DNA of 64,000 nt. It comes from Sciurus carolinensis. Taxonomy: Eukaryota; Chordata; Mammalia; Rodentia; Sciuridae. The stretch lies in the NCBI RefSeq assembly GCF_902686445.1, contig NC_062225.1, positions 89,764,581 through 89,828,580 of the forward strand. Reading direction: 5' to 3'. How positions within the stretch are numbered: the stretch's first letter is position 1; each line of letters begins with the position of its first letter. Both the position numbers and the translations under genes were made by a program. The notes under the pieces were generated by a model that saw only the letters and a program-made list of their open reading frames with translations, ran no database searches and was not told the origin of the DNA. This document shows positions 33,590 to 46,262 of this stretch, piece by piece.

Positions 33590-34459
33590 CCAAGGTGATG
33601 TGCACATAGGGATTCTTTGGCAAGGATTTTAAAGCAACCACTGTAAAAAGGTTTTAATGAGCAAGCACAAACACAACCAGAACATAAAAAAATACAGAAA
33701 GTTACAAAATAAATGGACGAGACGAAGTAAATACAAATCATAGAACTAAAAAAACCTTCACAAAAACAAGCAGATGATGAATGGGCTCAACAGCCCAGCA
33801 GCTCAGACCCGAAAGAATCAATGAGCTCCAATGCAGGTTGGAGCTCAAGGTTCCCCATCCAACAGCAAGAGGGTGACTTCAACAGAAACTTGTGGAGGCA
33901 GCGTTGGTGATCACAGGAGGTCATTCCACAGACGACAAAGCGCCTGAATGTGTGAACTGAACCAAGGCACCACAGAGTGATGTGAAGCCAACCACCGCAG
34001 AACTGCAGAGAAGCAGATCCACAATTACACCTGTGGATTTCAACACCCCTCGCTCAGTAAGCCGCCGACGAGCTGGACAGGAGATCAGCGAGGAGAAGGA
34101 GCGCAACGCCATCATGGACCCTGAAGACTTAATGATATTTCTAGAGCACTGTCCACCTTCTTTGCAAGAACACACTGACCACAGACAAGAATGACATCCG
34201 GGGCCATAAAAACATCTCAGTAAAATTTTAAAATCAGAAATCACTCGGAGTGTGCTCTCTGACCACAGTGAAAGGAAACGAAACTTGAATACCAGAAACC
34301 CATCAGAAGAACATCAAACCGCTGAGAAATTAACAATCTATTTCTAAATAATAAAAGGAGTTGAAACAAAATGAAAAATGCAGCATGCCGACATTTTGGG
34401 CTGCAGCCAGCTCAGCAATGAGAAGGAAACTCGGGTCCTAAGGCTTCTCCTAATAAAGA

Positions 34460-34585
34460 GCAGTGGGAAGCTGAGGCCAGAGGACGGAGAGCTGGAGGCC
34501 AGCCTGGGCAGCCCAGCCAGGCCCTGTGCCCTGGGTTCAATCCCCAGGACAGAAAAAGAAAACAGAAACAGAGGGAGGTAGGGGC
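34460..34585 (+). mobile_element. Degenerate B1-dID SINE fragment
   Basis: GGAAGCTGAGGCCAGAGGACGG...GAGGCCAGCCTGGGCAGC followed directly by CTGGGTTCAATCCCCAGGACAG (ID-like B box) and an A-rich tail. The B1 head and the B1/ID junction are missing, so the element has lost its left end and an internal part. Confidence 0.65.
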
Positions 34586-34589
34586 AGGT

Positions 34590-34815
34590 AAGAGAAGAAT
34601 GGAGGAACTTTGGGGTGTGTGGAGGACACTGGGGTGGGAGGGATGGGGAGGAAAGACGGGGGACTGAGTCTGGCATCACTGCCCTACCTACATATGTGCT
34701 TACACGGGTGGCGTGAGTACATCGTGCACAACCAGAGAAACGGAATGATGGACCTCATTTGTGTCCAAAGAATCAAAATGCAGTCCATAAAAAGAAAAAA
34801 GAAAAAAAAAAAATG
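34590..34815 (+). mobile_element. LINE-1 3' UTR fragment
   Basis: A G-rich tract (34608-34662) is followed by a GTGCACAACCAGAGAAACGG...CATTTGTGTCC...ATCAAAATGCAGTCCATAAAAA ending and an A-rich tail (34790-34814), the ending of younger L1s of this genome. Confidence 0.7.
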
Positions 34816-34949
34816 AAAGAACTGAGTCACAGAGGCAAAAAAAAAAAAAGAAAAGAAACAAGAGAACAAAAATCTTACATCAGTCACTATGCTCCCCCAT
34901 CAGGAAATTAGCAGTGCAAATACAGTCAAAGCAGACAGAAGAAAAAAAG

Positions 34950-35477
34950 TAATAATGATACCATGCCACTTCACTGTTATAACAGCTCAACTTACAATAG
35001 CGAAGCTATGGAACCAACCTAGGTGCCCTTCAACAGATGAATGGATAAAGAAACTGTAGTATGTACACACAATGGAATATTACTCAACCTTAAAGAAGAA
35101 TGAAATTATGGCATTTGCAGGTAAATGGATGAAATTAGAGAATATCATGCTAAGCAAAATAAACCAAACCCCCAAAACCAAAGACTGAATGTATTCTTTG
35201 ATATGTGGATGCTGATTCACAATAAGTGGGGGCGTATAGGGAAGAATAGAGTTACTTTATATTAGGTAGAGGGGAGTGAAGGGAGGGGAAAGGATATGGG
35301 GGTAGAAAGAAACAGACATTATTACCTCATGTACATGTATGACTGCATGACTGATGTGATCCTATAATATGTACAATCAGAAAAATGAGAGATTACAATC
35401 CACTTATGCATGATTTATCAAAATTATAAATACATTCTACTGTCATATATGACTAATTAGAACAAATAAAAAGTTTT
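34950..35477 (+). mobile_element. LINE-1 3' end (5'-truncated)
   Basis: Starts in the end of ORF2 (CTCAACTTACAATAGCGAAGCTATGG at 34986; AATGGAATATTACTCAACC at 35071) and runs through ATCATGCTAAGCAAAATAAACC and a 3' UTR to AACAAATAAAAAG. Close relative of 3205-3773. Confidence 0.88.
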
Positions 35478-37224
35478 TAAATGTCAATGAAATTGAAGAC
35501 AAAAACAAAAACTCTATAGAAACCAGAAACACAAAACAGAAAAACAGAGAAATTTTATAATTTTAAAAATTCTGGTTCTTTAAAAAAATTTCAGGTTCTT
35601 TAAGAAAAAAAAAAAAATCAGAGTGATTGACATGCCTAGCAAGAGTGACAAGGAAAACCAGAGGGATGAAAGAAATTGCTCTCACTGGTAAAAAGTGAGA
35701 GGAATCCCTAGGCACTGAGTACATCAGAAGTGTGGTCAGTGAACATCAGGGACAACCCTGCACACAGAAATTGGATCAATTACTAGACATGTAATGATTC
35801 TTTGGAAAAAAAAAACTTCTCCAGCTCTTCCAATCATCTGAATAGTTCCATAACTATTTAAAGAAACTGAACAAAAATTTAGAGCCTTCCAAAAAAAAGT
35901 CAAGGCCTACATGGTTTCACTGGAGAAAATTTAAAGAATTAGCACCAATTTTCCACCAAACAGAAGAGTAGGCGATACTTCCCAGACATTTTACAAAACC
36001 AGGATTATCCTGATCCCCAAAGGATAGACAAAGTCAATACAAAAAAGAAACTTACAGAACAGTATTCTACATGCATGGAGATGCAAACATGCTTACCAAC
36101 ATGTTAGCAAGTAAGCTTCCACAATGTCTAAAAATGACTGGACTCCATTCAGGGGAAGCGTATTCCAAGGATGGAAAGTTTACTCAGTATTTGAAAATCA
36201 CTTGATATAATAAATGTAAACAAATATAGGAGAAAGTCAGATGATTATATCAAATGGTATAGAAAGCATTTGGCAAAATTAAACAACCATTCTTGATTTT
36301 TTTTCCCAAAAATTAGAAATAGAGAAGATCTTTGGTTTGTTAAAGAACATCAACAAAAGTCTACAGTAAACAGTGGGGTGAAATGCTGAAAGGCCAGACA
36401 TGGTTTGCCTCAGAGACAGGGAACAAAGAAAGGACTTCATTTCTCGCAGTCATTGTTCAAATTATTACTGGAAACTCTAGTAGTGAAACGAGAGAGAGAA
36501 TGAAAAGAAATACTGATCAGAAAGAGTGAATTACCATTGATTGTATTTGCAAATGACATTATAGTCTACATGGAAAACCCCAAGTAATTTTTTAAAAACC
36601 ATTAAGACCAGTAAGTGGTTTCAGCAATGGCACATGACTGGAGATCAATACACAAAAATCCATTGTGCTGCTATACACTACCAGTGAACCTGTCATCAAT
36701 AAATTACAATGCTATTTATAACCAATCAGCGATAATCACACATTTAGATATCCATCTAATAAAACATGGACAGGATTTACATGCTACATGAAACTACATG
36801 CATTTACATGCTACATGAAATTACAACATGCTACTGAAATAAGTTTTAAGAAGATTCTAATAAATGAAGAGACACTACCTTTATGGTAAAGATAATAAAC
36901 CTTGAGGTAAGCCACATAATGGGCAGTCATAACCTAAAATGGATCATAGGCTGAAATGTTAAATGTAGAACTATGAATCTGTTAGAAGAGAAGATAGGAA
37001 AAAGGATCTTCAGGATCCAGGACTTGGTGGCAGGTTCTTAAATATGACAGTGATACCATAACCCACCAGAGAGAGAATCTGACTTCATCAAGTTAAAAGA
37101 TCTGCAAGGAGGAAGAAAGCCATCTTAAGCCAGGAGATAACACGTGCACAGGATCCCCTGGACAAGGTCATGTACACAGAACATCTTAGGAGCACCTACA
37201 AGCGGCAACCTAGAGCGAAACAAG

Positions 37225-37560
37225 GACTTTCAAAGAAAATGGATCTCATGAAAATGGAAGGAAGAACAGTGGTGGGACTGTAAGAAAGGGGGAGTGTGGA
37301 ATGAAATGGACCCAGTTGTGATCCATGTATCACAAGGAATTCCACTTTTATGTGTAATTATAATGAGCCAACTAAAAAAACAAAAAATAAACAGCAGGAA
37401 GACCAGTAGGGTAGAGGAAGGGGATCGGGGCGAAAGAGGAGGAGAGGGAAAGGGGAAATACTGGGGTGTGAAATGGAGCAATTTATGTTGTAGGCATTGG
37501 AATCAGTCAAGATGAATCCCACTACTCGGTGTAACTAATGCACTAATAAAAATGGAAACA
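37225..37560 (+). mobile_element. Retroelement 3' UTR-like insertion
   Basis: A purine-rich stretch (37403-37466) is followed by AATGAAATGG...TGAATCCCACTACTCGGTGTAACTAATGCACTAATAAAAATGG. This resembles the tail of another L1 3' UTR variant and interrupts the ancient L1 ORF2. The family could not be fixed. Confidence 0.5.
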
Positions 37561-38373
37561 TAGTCACCCAAATAGACAAGGGCCAAGAGTCATGAAGACC
37601 CCTGTCATTGAGTGTACTGACGACAGGCAAGTCTACGCAAAGTCAGTCACATTTTCGGAGCATGCTTTGAACAACAGCCACTGATGCAAACTAAGACCAG
37701 GAGGACGTATCCCACACACCGGCTAAGAGGCACGAGTGGACAGCAGCGCCGACCCAAGTGCTGGGCCCCTCAAGAGCGTCTGGAGGGGATGTGGAAGGAT
37801 GTCGTCGTTCTGGAAAGCAAATTGGCTTTTTTGATAAAAATAAAGAAGCAGTTATCATTTGACTCAGCAATGGCACACCATGTATTTTTTCCTAAGAAAT
37901 GAAAACATGTTGACACAAAAAAATCTCAATTGTATTGCGCACAGCAGCTTTGAGGCAATCGCCCAAATTAGGAGGCAGCCCCCGTTGTTTGACTGGTGAA
38001 CTGTTAAACAAAATGAGGTATTTGGGCTTCACATATACCATGGAATATTACTCATCAATGAAAAGGAAGTAACCAGTGTAGAATTGATAGGAGGGGTGGG
38101 AGGCTAAGGGACATGACTGAGGAGCAGTCTGGGGACATCCTTGGTGGTGGCGAGGCTGTGTCTCTATCACTGTGGTGCTTGCACAGGTCAGCAGGTGTGG
38201 TAATAATGAACGACGCTCAGACCCTGGAGAAATGTCAGACCCCGTGTTTGACATTGTACTCTGATTAGGTGAAGATGCGACCATTGGGACAAACGGTTGG
38301 GTGAAGGGTAGCAAGGTCCTCCTGCACCGAGTTTGCCACTTTCTGAGAACCTGTGATTATTTCAAGATAAAAA

Positions 38374-39004
38374 GATGGCGTGCTGTTGACTCGTGAGCAG
38401 AGAGATGGAAGCTTGATGGTTCTAGAGCAGGAAATGGATTCCCCTCTATCCGCGGCTGACAGTCTGGTGGCCTTGCAGGGTCGCGAGCGCATGGTGGCTT
38501 GACCTAGATGGGCTGGCGCCTTCACACTGGGTGCCTTAGACCCGAGGCCAGATGCACAGCTCAGAATGTTACGCCTTCCTGTCCCCTGGCTCCCTGGGCA
38601 GGTGCCACCTGGGTTGTGGGACCCACGTCAGCTGTTGTTTCTGTGGGGCTGAAGCTGAACTCTGATTCCTCTGCTTCGTTTGATTCACAGCCTCTGGGCT
38701 GCAGCTGCTCTGGGTCAGGCATTACACGGGCCCCCAGAGTTCCAGGGCCACTTCCCGAAGCAGAGGCTGATCAATAGGGGATAGTGACCGAAGTCTGCCT
38801 GCCAAATATTACGTCTCCCGATTTTATCAGAAGCTGGCCAGGCTCCAATCCATGCCTCCTAAAACCAAACCAACTTAATCAACCCAAACCAAACCAAGCA
38901 GAACAAAACCAAGGAGTCCAATGAATCTGTTCAAGGATCTGAAATGAAAAGGACTTGCAAACAAGCCAAGACTCACAACATGTTTGTGCAGGTTCTTGAG
39001 TTTT
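38374..39004. other. Unassigned sequence
   Basis: No repeat or gene recognised. 38500-38780 is GC-richer with an 89-codon frame lacking domains. An AACCAAACC-rich stretch occurs at 38865-38912. Confidence 0.5.
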
Positions 39005-39400
39005 AACACAGGTAACATTCCTCACAAAAGATGTAATCAACACCATAAAAATGTGCATATCTTTTGACCTAAGAATTGCTCAAAAAGTCTTTTCTAAGAA
39101 AACACTTAAAAGTATGGGATCAAGCTACCTGTAAGATGTCCATTACTAATATTAAAATATAAGATGCTCACCAAGTACCTCCAAAGAGAACGGTTTCATA
39201 AATAGAACATATTCCCAGTGATAGAGGCTATGTAGCAATATATTAAAGCACTGGCTGAAAAAATCAGGAAATTGTATGTACACTCCAATTATATATCTAT
39301 GTATATATGTTATATGTACACATAAACACATATGTGCATGTGTGTGTGTGTCTGGATAGACTTCAAGGAATAAACCAAATCACCTGTTTTCTATTGTTGT
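39005..39400 (+). mobile_element. Ancient LINE-1 3' end (plus)
   Basis: Follows the old L1 3'-region order: AGAAAACACTTAAAAGTATGGG (39098), AAGATGTCCATTACTAATATTA (39134), a GAGGCTATGTAGCAATATATTAAAGC word (39224), GTATGTACACTCC (39275), a TATA/TGTG tract (39286-39351) and a GGATAGACTTCAAGGAATAAACCAAA word (39353). Confidence 0.6.
39286..39351. repeat. TATATG/TGTG low-complexity tract
   Basis: Mixed (TA)n, (TATG)n and (TG)n words inside the old L1 3' end. Confidence 0.8.
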
Positions 39401-39649
39401 GGTGAAGCATGGACCTTCCAAAGCCCGCCTTTTCTATTCTCTAATTTTTCATTAATTATGTAACTGATGCACTAAGAAGTATACGTAGTAATGTGACAAA
39501 AAATTTAAACCTACCAACATTTAATAGCTTTTGATTATCACCCTTAGACTATTCCTATCTCTTGCCAAATCCACAAATACACTAGAGGTGTTCTCTCTTA
39601 CCAGTGTGATGTGCTTCTGTGAGGTCTCTTCCCTGTGGATTTGTAACAC

Positions 39650-39910
39650 TTTTTGTTATTTGAGTGTTTCCATAAATGTCATTGTTCCAGGGATAGTTTT
39701 AACTTGATGTTTGCATCCGACACTATAACTTTGCGATGGTTTTATGTTAATATATATCTTTATGTCAGTCTCCCTCAATATCTTAACTGTCACATTATAT
39801 CACATACTAAGACATTTAACCATCTATTGGTAGACAATTGTTTCCATTGTTTAGTTATTAAAAAATTCTACAATAACCATTGTAGCAGCAATCTCCTCTT
39901 GCAGTTTAGA
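39650..39910 (-). mobile_element. Possible antisense L1 3'-end remnant
   Basis: AGACATTTAACCATCTATTGGTAGACAATTGTTTCCATTGTTTAG (39810-39854) resembles the antisense L1 3'-end pattern with rewording, but divergence is high. Confidence 0.4.
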
Positions 39911-40704
39911 AATGTTCTATGATATGGTCATATTGATTTTATGATGAAAAACATTTGAAGTAAAAGTTGTTTGGTTATATCAACAGCAGAACATCGATCA
40001 TGTGTTCCAGAAAGCATTAGAAGGAGAACGGAGCTCTGGACTGGCGTTTAGTTATTGTATGTTCAATGCACATTTGAATAATTCTCAAGTGTTTTTGGTA
40101 TTATTTAAATGTGTTTTAACTTAAATATGTTTTAATTTAATGTTTATGTAAAGATAGTGCCTTATTCTTAGAAACTTACAGTAGTAAAGTTAATTCAAAG
40201 GTAAGACTTTCTAAAAACTAATTATTTTTTTCTTTCTTTAGGTTTGATTAATGGTGATTTGGATACTTATTAATTTAGATCTCAGTTACTCTATTTGCAG
40301 AGACAGAAAGGTGAATCTAATCTTGGTCATCCAAAGGGTTTTATTTCCATCTTCTACATTCCAACATTTTAAGTCGTCTACGGTTGATGTAATTTCATAA
40401 CTAACTTCGTCTTTTCACTGACTTGCTCTAGTATGCACTCCATATTTACAATTATTAATCACAATTAATTATTACTTTATCCAGTAGTCATAGAAACCAA
40501 TCTGGTGAAATGTGCCATTTCATGGAAAACAAGCATCATACGTTCGTTCTGTCCAAAGAGGAACCGGTTGTCTGTACTGCCTCAGGTGAGCGCAGCCACA
40601 GAGGGCGGATCACACGAGGAAACAATGTAACAGAAGGAGACAGTCGACACTAGCTAACAACATCTTTACCATTTTCCTTCAAGATTTTCCTGTGAATGTA
40701 CAGA
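39911..40704. other. Unassigned AT-rich sequence
   Basis: No repeat, frame or exon recognised. Confidence 0.5.
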
Positions 40705-40990
40705 AAACGACGTCGATGCCTCACAACCTAAGTTCAGTCGGTCCAACTGAGAGATGATTCTGCAACGCGCCAAATCTGCAGCCGGTGCCGCCCTGTCCTC
40801 TTCTCTTCGCCCCAGACTCCTGGGGTGCCCTGCTCCTCAGGGGGCCTCTCTGCCTCCAGACTGAGCCTTCCAACCCCACAGGGGCCGAGCTTCCTCGAGC
40901 AGCATCACTGACCCCGGCCGCCCTGACCACCTGCTCGCATCTTGACGGTGGTGTGCTGCACTTCCACTGCGAACCCCGTGTTCCTTGAAG
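40705..40990. promoter_or_regulatory. CpG-dense segment
   Basis: I count about 18 CpG in 285 bases at GC near 60%, far above the rest of the neighbourhood. CpG density falls after 41.0 kb although GC stays high to 41.28 kb. No TATA box, no exon and no recognised repeat. Frames on both strands (163 codons minus; 67 and 74 codons plus) are what high GC alone gives. Could be a small CpG island or a recent GC-rich insertion. Confidence 0.4.
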
Positions 40991-41895
40991 GACCACCAGG
41001 CCTCTAGGACCTGAGTCTCTGTCCTCCCTGCCACCTGGGCCCTCCTGCTGGCCCTGCTGCTTGCTCGTCTGTGGCAGCGTGGATCTGCCTGAGCTTTCTG
41101 CTCTCTGTCTCTCCCCAGCACTCTTCAGGAGGGCGACCTTCTCCTGCCCTCGCGGCCCGCCTCCGCCTGCTGAGGTCCTGCCCGGCCTCCAGGGAGTGGA
41201 TGCCATGAGCAAGGCCTCCGGGTCTCCCCTGTTCCCAGCCCGTGTTACTGTGCTGACCTGGCTCTGCTGGCGAGGTCTAGCATGAAGATTCGTAAAATGG
41301 GCAAAGTGTCTCCTTCCCAGGGTTACTTACAAAACCGGTTTAAAAAAGGAGAGGTCATAAGTTGAGCAGGCTAGCCCAGAGAAGCATTCATCAAGGCCAC
41401 TCAGGTGTCCTCCTGCTGTTCTGGTCACCTGGTAGGAAGACAGGACAAGGAGCCCTGGACACAAGCACTCATGGTCTCTCCTAGCACCACCTTCCTCAAA
41501 TCCTAACTACCGGCAGCTCTTCAGAGTGTTCAGAGACAGCTCAGGGATCAAACCTGGACTGCCACTTGAAGGCCAGTTCACCACCCTGGGTCAAAGCTAT
41601 GTGTGGGTCTGACCTACCCACAACGGGATGTCCCAGTGGGATGAACCTAACTGGGCTTGACTGGCTGTGATTTTCTGAGCCTCTCATTGCTTCCTGCACA
41701 GAACTGGCAGGGGGATCACCGCAGCTCAGGCACGAGATTTTGTGCTGTTCAGTGACTGCTCCAGTCGCGGACAGATACCTACACGCGTGTATGCTCACCC
41801 TGAACACCAAGTTTCTCCTGTTCATGTGGTTCCATCAAAGAAGGCTGAGCAAACGAGATTCAGTTCTGTTCTTTAAGACTCAAGTCTCAGCAGGG
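40991..41895. other. Unassigned GC-rich then mixed sequence
   Basis: No gene or repeat recognised. Confidence 0.5.
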
Positions 41896-41896
41896 A

Positions 41897-41950
<54 letters not shown>
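41896..41950. repeat. (GA)n microsatellite
   Basis: About 24 GA units with an AAAGAGAAAG lead-in. The plus-strand frame across it gives an Arg-Glu run and the minus frame a Ser-Leu run, both artefacts. Confidence 0.97.
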
Positions 41951-44179
41951 CATACATAAAATCTAAGTTGCTGTGTGGGAGGGCTCCGTGGGTGCCTGTC
42001 CAAGACACTCCCCCAGTGCAGGGGAGGCGTCCTGCCTTGGGAAGGGGTGGGGGAAGGACAGGTGTTGTACAGGGACAGTGGAAGGCTTTGGCTACAGAGA
42101 ACAAACCCATTCGTTCTTGTTTTCCATTTTGTTCTGTATGTAAATAGTTTTCAGAAGATAACTAAGTATGTGAACTGAATGAAACAACAAACATTCTTAT
42201 AACACAATACAAAGTAAAAAATAATGGGTGCAAGGAAGGCACGGTGAGCATAAGGGGCATTCTGCGTTGGTTCCTTGGCTGTGGGGGACCTAGAGGGGGC
42301 TACTGGAGGAGGCGGCTCTTGAGCTGGGGCAGAAGAGAGAGAAAACCTGATCAGAGCATGCAGGAAAAGCAAGGTCCAGAGCAGTGTTGTCCCAAAAGAA
42401 TCTGGAAAGAGGAATGACCTGGAAATAAATGAAATTAGATAAAGACATGGGCTCAGAGGCTGGAAATTGAGAGAATAACCCAAATGCTTCCAGAAGCTTC
42501 CATTTCAAGAACAAGAAGGATACCTGTTTCCTGGCCATCCAACTTGAAATCATTAAGCCAGGTACAGTTGACAACTCATAGTGTCCATTACTAGCTCAAG
42601 ATGTCTTGTCCTGAGTGGTCAGGGAGGGGATGCTTTCTTGTCTTCTCTCAAGGTCCCACACGTCTTTTTGGGTGTCAAGGTATTTTGCAAATGGTCCCTT
42701 CCCCTAAATGTTGAACTCCTGGATTACACATGAGTGTCCTCAGAGCCCACTCAGCATCTGGCCCACTGTGGGCATCTGGAGGGATTTGCTGCTCGGATGC
42801 CATGAAATCGTTCTTCTTAGGTTTGCTGAATTCACCAAGAGGCTTGCAGATGTCCATCACGCACCCTGGCAGCCTTGGGAACCACTGGAGAAGGAGGCCC
42901 AAGACGCATGGGAATGTGCTTCCTCCAAACTACGACTGTATGAAAGTAGCGGCACTTAGTATGGCTGGTGGGTGACGGGACCAGCCAGACAGCCGGGGAG
43001 CGAGCGTGGGGTGGAGGAGCCTCCATGTATGCCAGGCCGTGCTCTTCACTCCTCTTCACGCAGGTGTGCCGGGGCTGACAGTTAGGCGGGCTACACACCT
43101 GCACACCAGGGCTCGGGATCCCGCCACCACAGGCTGTGGAGCGGGCACAGCCGTTGTGCCTGGGGTGTGAAGCATGAATCACTCCCTGACTCAGAGGCAC
43201 GAGGCTCCTCAGCGGCCGTCTCCCCATATGTCACTCACACCTGGTCGCCGCTAAGCCCAGCCCAGCTCCCCTCTGCCTTTCCTGTCCTCCCAGGTCCTGG
43301 AAATGGCTGGCATGTGCTGGCATCACGCCTGCATTCAGGCGTCTGGAGTCGAGTGCTGAAGACTGAAATTAGCTGGGACGGGTCCATTTGACAATCACCA
43401 AGGCCAAACTGGCACCTGCAATCTGAGTCACTGCCTTTTAACTGTTTATTAAGTAGTGACAGTGACAGCTAAATAGTTTAGAGGAAGGAGTCCTTTTCTG
43501 TGTGTTCCGGAATGTAAGGGCTCAGTGAAAAGGCAGGGGCAGTACCAACTCGCTGGCACCAAGGGGAGGGGCCGCCGGGGGTGTCACAGCCTCCTGGCTC
43601 CTCTCCATTGCCCCGGGAGGTGGCTCCTTAGATACCTTCTACTGTGAAACTCACCTCTGCGAATCTGACTTCTGACGGTTCCCGCCACGGTCTTTCAGAG
43701 CAGCACTGAGAGCTCAGGTACCCACAGGAAAGGTGACCCGGAAACAGCAGGCACCACGTTTCTGGTGGAAAGTCCTGGAATGAGTGACCTTGACACTTCA
43801 GGACAGAAGACAGGCCTCCAGGGGCATCCAACCTACTCCGAAGGCCCAGCAGGCTACCTGGCTCCCGCTGGAGGTCTGACCTTGTACAGTTAACTGAAAT
43901 ATGGAAACTGGCCTGTGTTTTGCAAGTTAAAGTGGGTGGAACAAAGTATTCTTGGCAAGGAAATAATGCCCAGCAGGTGTTTGTCCTGGGGACATCCTTG
44001 ACACATGCAAGAGGGCAGGGCCTGAAATAGACTTGCTTCCCTTGCAACGTGTCTCCAGTCGGACCCATGTGGCTCCTAGGAACCACTTTCTAGAACAAGA
44101 GTGAACTTCAGTACAACACACGTGCGTGCACCACATTTGTGTGGCACAGATGTTGCCCACTACAGCTGATGCGAGTTCT
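41951..44179. other. Unassigned sequence
   Basis: No repeat family or exon recognised. Several chance frames on both strands (for example 42832-43227 and 43628-44086, minus). Confidence 0.5.
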
Positions 44180-44360
44180 CCATGAAGTGGAGAGTTACAT
44201 TCTTCAAACCTGAGTTCGAGTCTGAGTCCTGCCCTTTTGTCTGTGATACATCCTTATAAATATCTTGGCTCATCTGTGCCCATGTTACTTTTTCTCATGC
44301 ATAAAATGAGGAGTATAATCAAATCCCTACATCGCAGGATGGTGTCAAAGATCAGCAGCT
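44180..44360 (+). mobile_element. MIR element
   Basis: GAGTTCGAGTCTGAGTCCTGCCC (44212), GGCTCATCTG (44266), then CTCATGCATAAAATGAGGAGTATAATCAAATCCCTAC (44295-44331), the MIR order in the sense orientation. Confidence 0.65.
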
Positions 44361-46074
44361 GACACAGGGCTTCTCGACCTCAGGGTGGTTGACATCTTGA
44401 ACTGACTGGTTACTTGTCCTGAGGACTCTCTGTGCTGTGCAGGCTGTCCTCTGGAACTCTCAGATCTCCCCTTCCTCAGCGGAAGCAGCCAATGATGTCT
44501 CCAGCTTTGCCATTTGTCCTCTGGTGAGGAAAATTAACTCCCAGTTGAAAACCCCTGCTAAAACATGTATAAAACTTTTGGAAAGTGGGAAGAACTTCCT
44601 ATGAACAGGCTGGGTACGGAGAGGAAGACAGTGAGGAGGTAACCACAAGGACACACTATCTCTGGGCTGGCTGTCAGTTCACGAGAACCTGCCGCCTGCC
44701 CAGGTTTAAATATGGTGAGTAGGAAATCAGATTCACCTAGCATGATATATTTTCACTTTACACTACCGTGAAAATGCTATATTAAATTAAACAAATTCTG
44801 TTTCTTTCTTCCTAGTGAAGAGGAGGGGAAAAAAAGAAAATGAGTAACACATTAAATTGCAGGATATTAATTATACAGAGCTACATATTAAATGTTTTGC
44901 ATCTAAGGAGCTAATTTTCTTCACAATGTTATTATTATTTGTTACTTGTATAGCACTGTTGATGTAAACATACTGTTTTATAAATACTCCCATAAAGTTT
45001 ATTGCTCTTCTATGAGTGTGCCTTATAATTATGCACTTACCTTCTAATAAGCAATGTGAGAAGCACAGCTCACTCACAGCAGAAACCACGGCAGTTGCTT
45101 CTATCTGACTGTCTAAGTGTCTCTGGGTAGCAACTACATGGTGTCGTGCTAGAAACAGAAGTGATAGCAACTGAATAAGCAAGAGTCTTAAGAAAAAAGT
45201 TCTATTTTTGTTATTTTTTTTTTCTACTGTAGAGAAATAGGTCAGTCTTTCTCAGAAAGAGTTTCATACCGGGGGTATTTTTTGGAGGATGGGTATTTTT
45301 GGTTTTGTGCTTGCTCCTCTGTGAGGCCAATCCATCCCTATCAAGTCTGCACAGCGTGCTGTGCATGGGTGGAAAGAAACCACACAGCGTGCTCTCGGCC
45401 ACAGGCAGGTCACCGTAGATACCACATGGCAGGTTTCTTCAGGAGGGGAAAATGCTGCACGAAAGCATGCGCGCAATGGAAATGTCGATGTGAATTATGT
45501 TCTAAAAGGCGAGTTGACTTTTCTGGCTCAGGTCACCATGCTCAGCAAAAACCTTCCTGCCCTGCCTCAGCCCTTGGCTGTTTGGAAGAGGGAGGGTGGA
45601 AGACAGGTCTCTGTGTGGTCCAGCAGTGGGGCTTGACCTGGTGAAATGTCCACAGACCCACCCGTGGTATTGCTTTACATGATTTCTAGTAGAAAGTTCT
45701 TGGGGCAAGCATTGCAATCAAAGTAAGTATTGGTCAAAAGTATGAGCTATTTTGTGACTTTTTTTTCTTTTGTATTATCCGCACGGAGCACTGAACGCTG
45801 AAGCCCCTAGAAACATTCCTGTAAAATACCTTGCTCGCGTGGGTTCCCGTGCCTCCGTGCGACACATATCCCTCCCGTTCCACAGAGTCATTGACGAAGG
45901 AGAGCGGTTGCAGAAGGAAAGTACACATTCCTACCTCCAGAGGCCAAGGATGGACACGGCCCGCGAGCTTCTTGGTCAGGTGAGGCCAGGGAAAATCCTT
46001 CAGCTGTTTTCCTTGCCAATTCCAAAGAGTAAAACACACAGATCTATTTTTGATGTTTAGGAAACAAACAGCAG
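44361..46074. other. Unassigned sequence
   Basis: No repeat or gene recognised. 45211-45636 has overlapping frames on both strands. A T-run lies at 45217-45226. Confidence 0.5.
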
Positions 46075-46262
46075 AGTGACACAGACTGATATCACCACCT
46101 CATGTGCGTGCAGGACAGCATGGGCGATGGGATCCTGCAACGTGGACAAGCAGAAGAATGCCAGAGGACACGCCATTTGTGTGTGATCTATCGGCATGTG
46201 CAAATGCATTCTGTCACGGACAACTAGTTAGAACGAGTGAAAAAATTAATAAAAACATTTAA
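46075..46262 (+). mobile_element. LINE-1 3' UTR fragment
   Basis: ACACAGACTGATATCACCACCTCATGTGCGTGCAGGA...GTGATCTATCGGCATGTGCAAATGCATTCTGTCACGGACAACTAGTTAGAACGAG..AAAAAATTAATAAAAA matches the last 180 bases of the younger L1s (compare 35315-35477). Confidence 0.75.

Larger units (their letters stand above)
33590..38373 (+). mobile_element. Ancient LINE-1 fragmented by nested insertions
   Basis: Pieces of one old plus-strand L1 can be followed in the right order. ORF1-like sequence at 33590-33860. Endonuclease region of ORF2 at 33925-34440 (CACCTGTGGATTTCAACACCCC at 34029). Reverse-transcriptase region at 35478-37215, where the active-site tetrad reads FAND instead of FADD (36546-36557). Then the ORF2 C-terminal region and long 3' UTR at 37561-38373 (ATACCATGGAATATTACTCATCAATG at 38036; end at GATTATTTCAAGATAAAAAG). 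Three breaks between these pieces are filled by younger elements, listed separately. Frames are destroyed throughout. Part of ORF1/ORF2 between 33860 and 33925 appears deleted. Confidence 0.75.

Noticed and set aside
40721..41212. 163-codon minus frame in a CpG-dense patch
   Set aside because: Gly/Arg/Gln-rich chance-like composition, opposed by frames on the other strand, no domain.
41740..42147. Frame with an Arg-Glu alternating run
   Set aside because: Produced by the (GA)n microsatellite.
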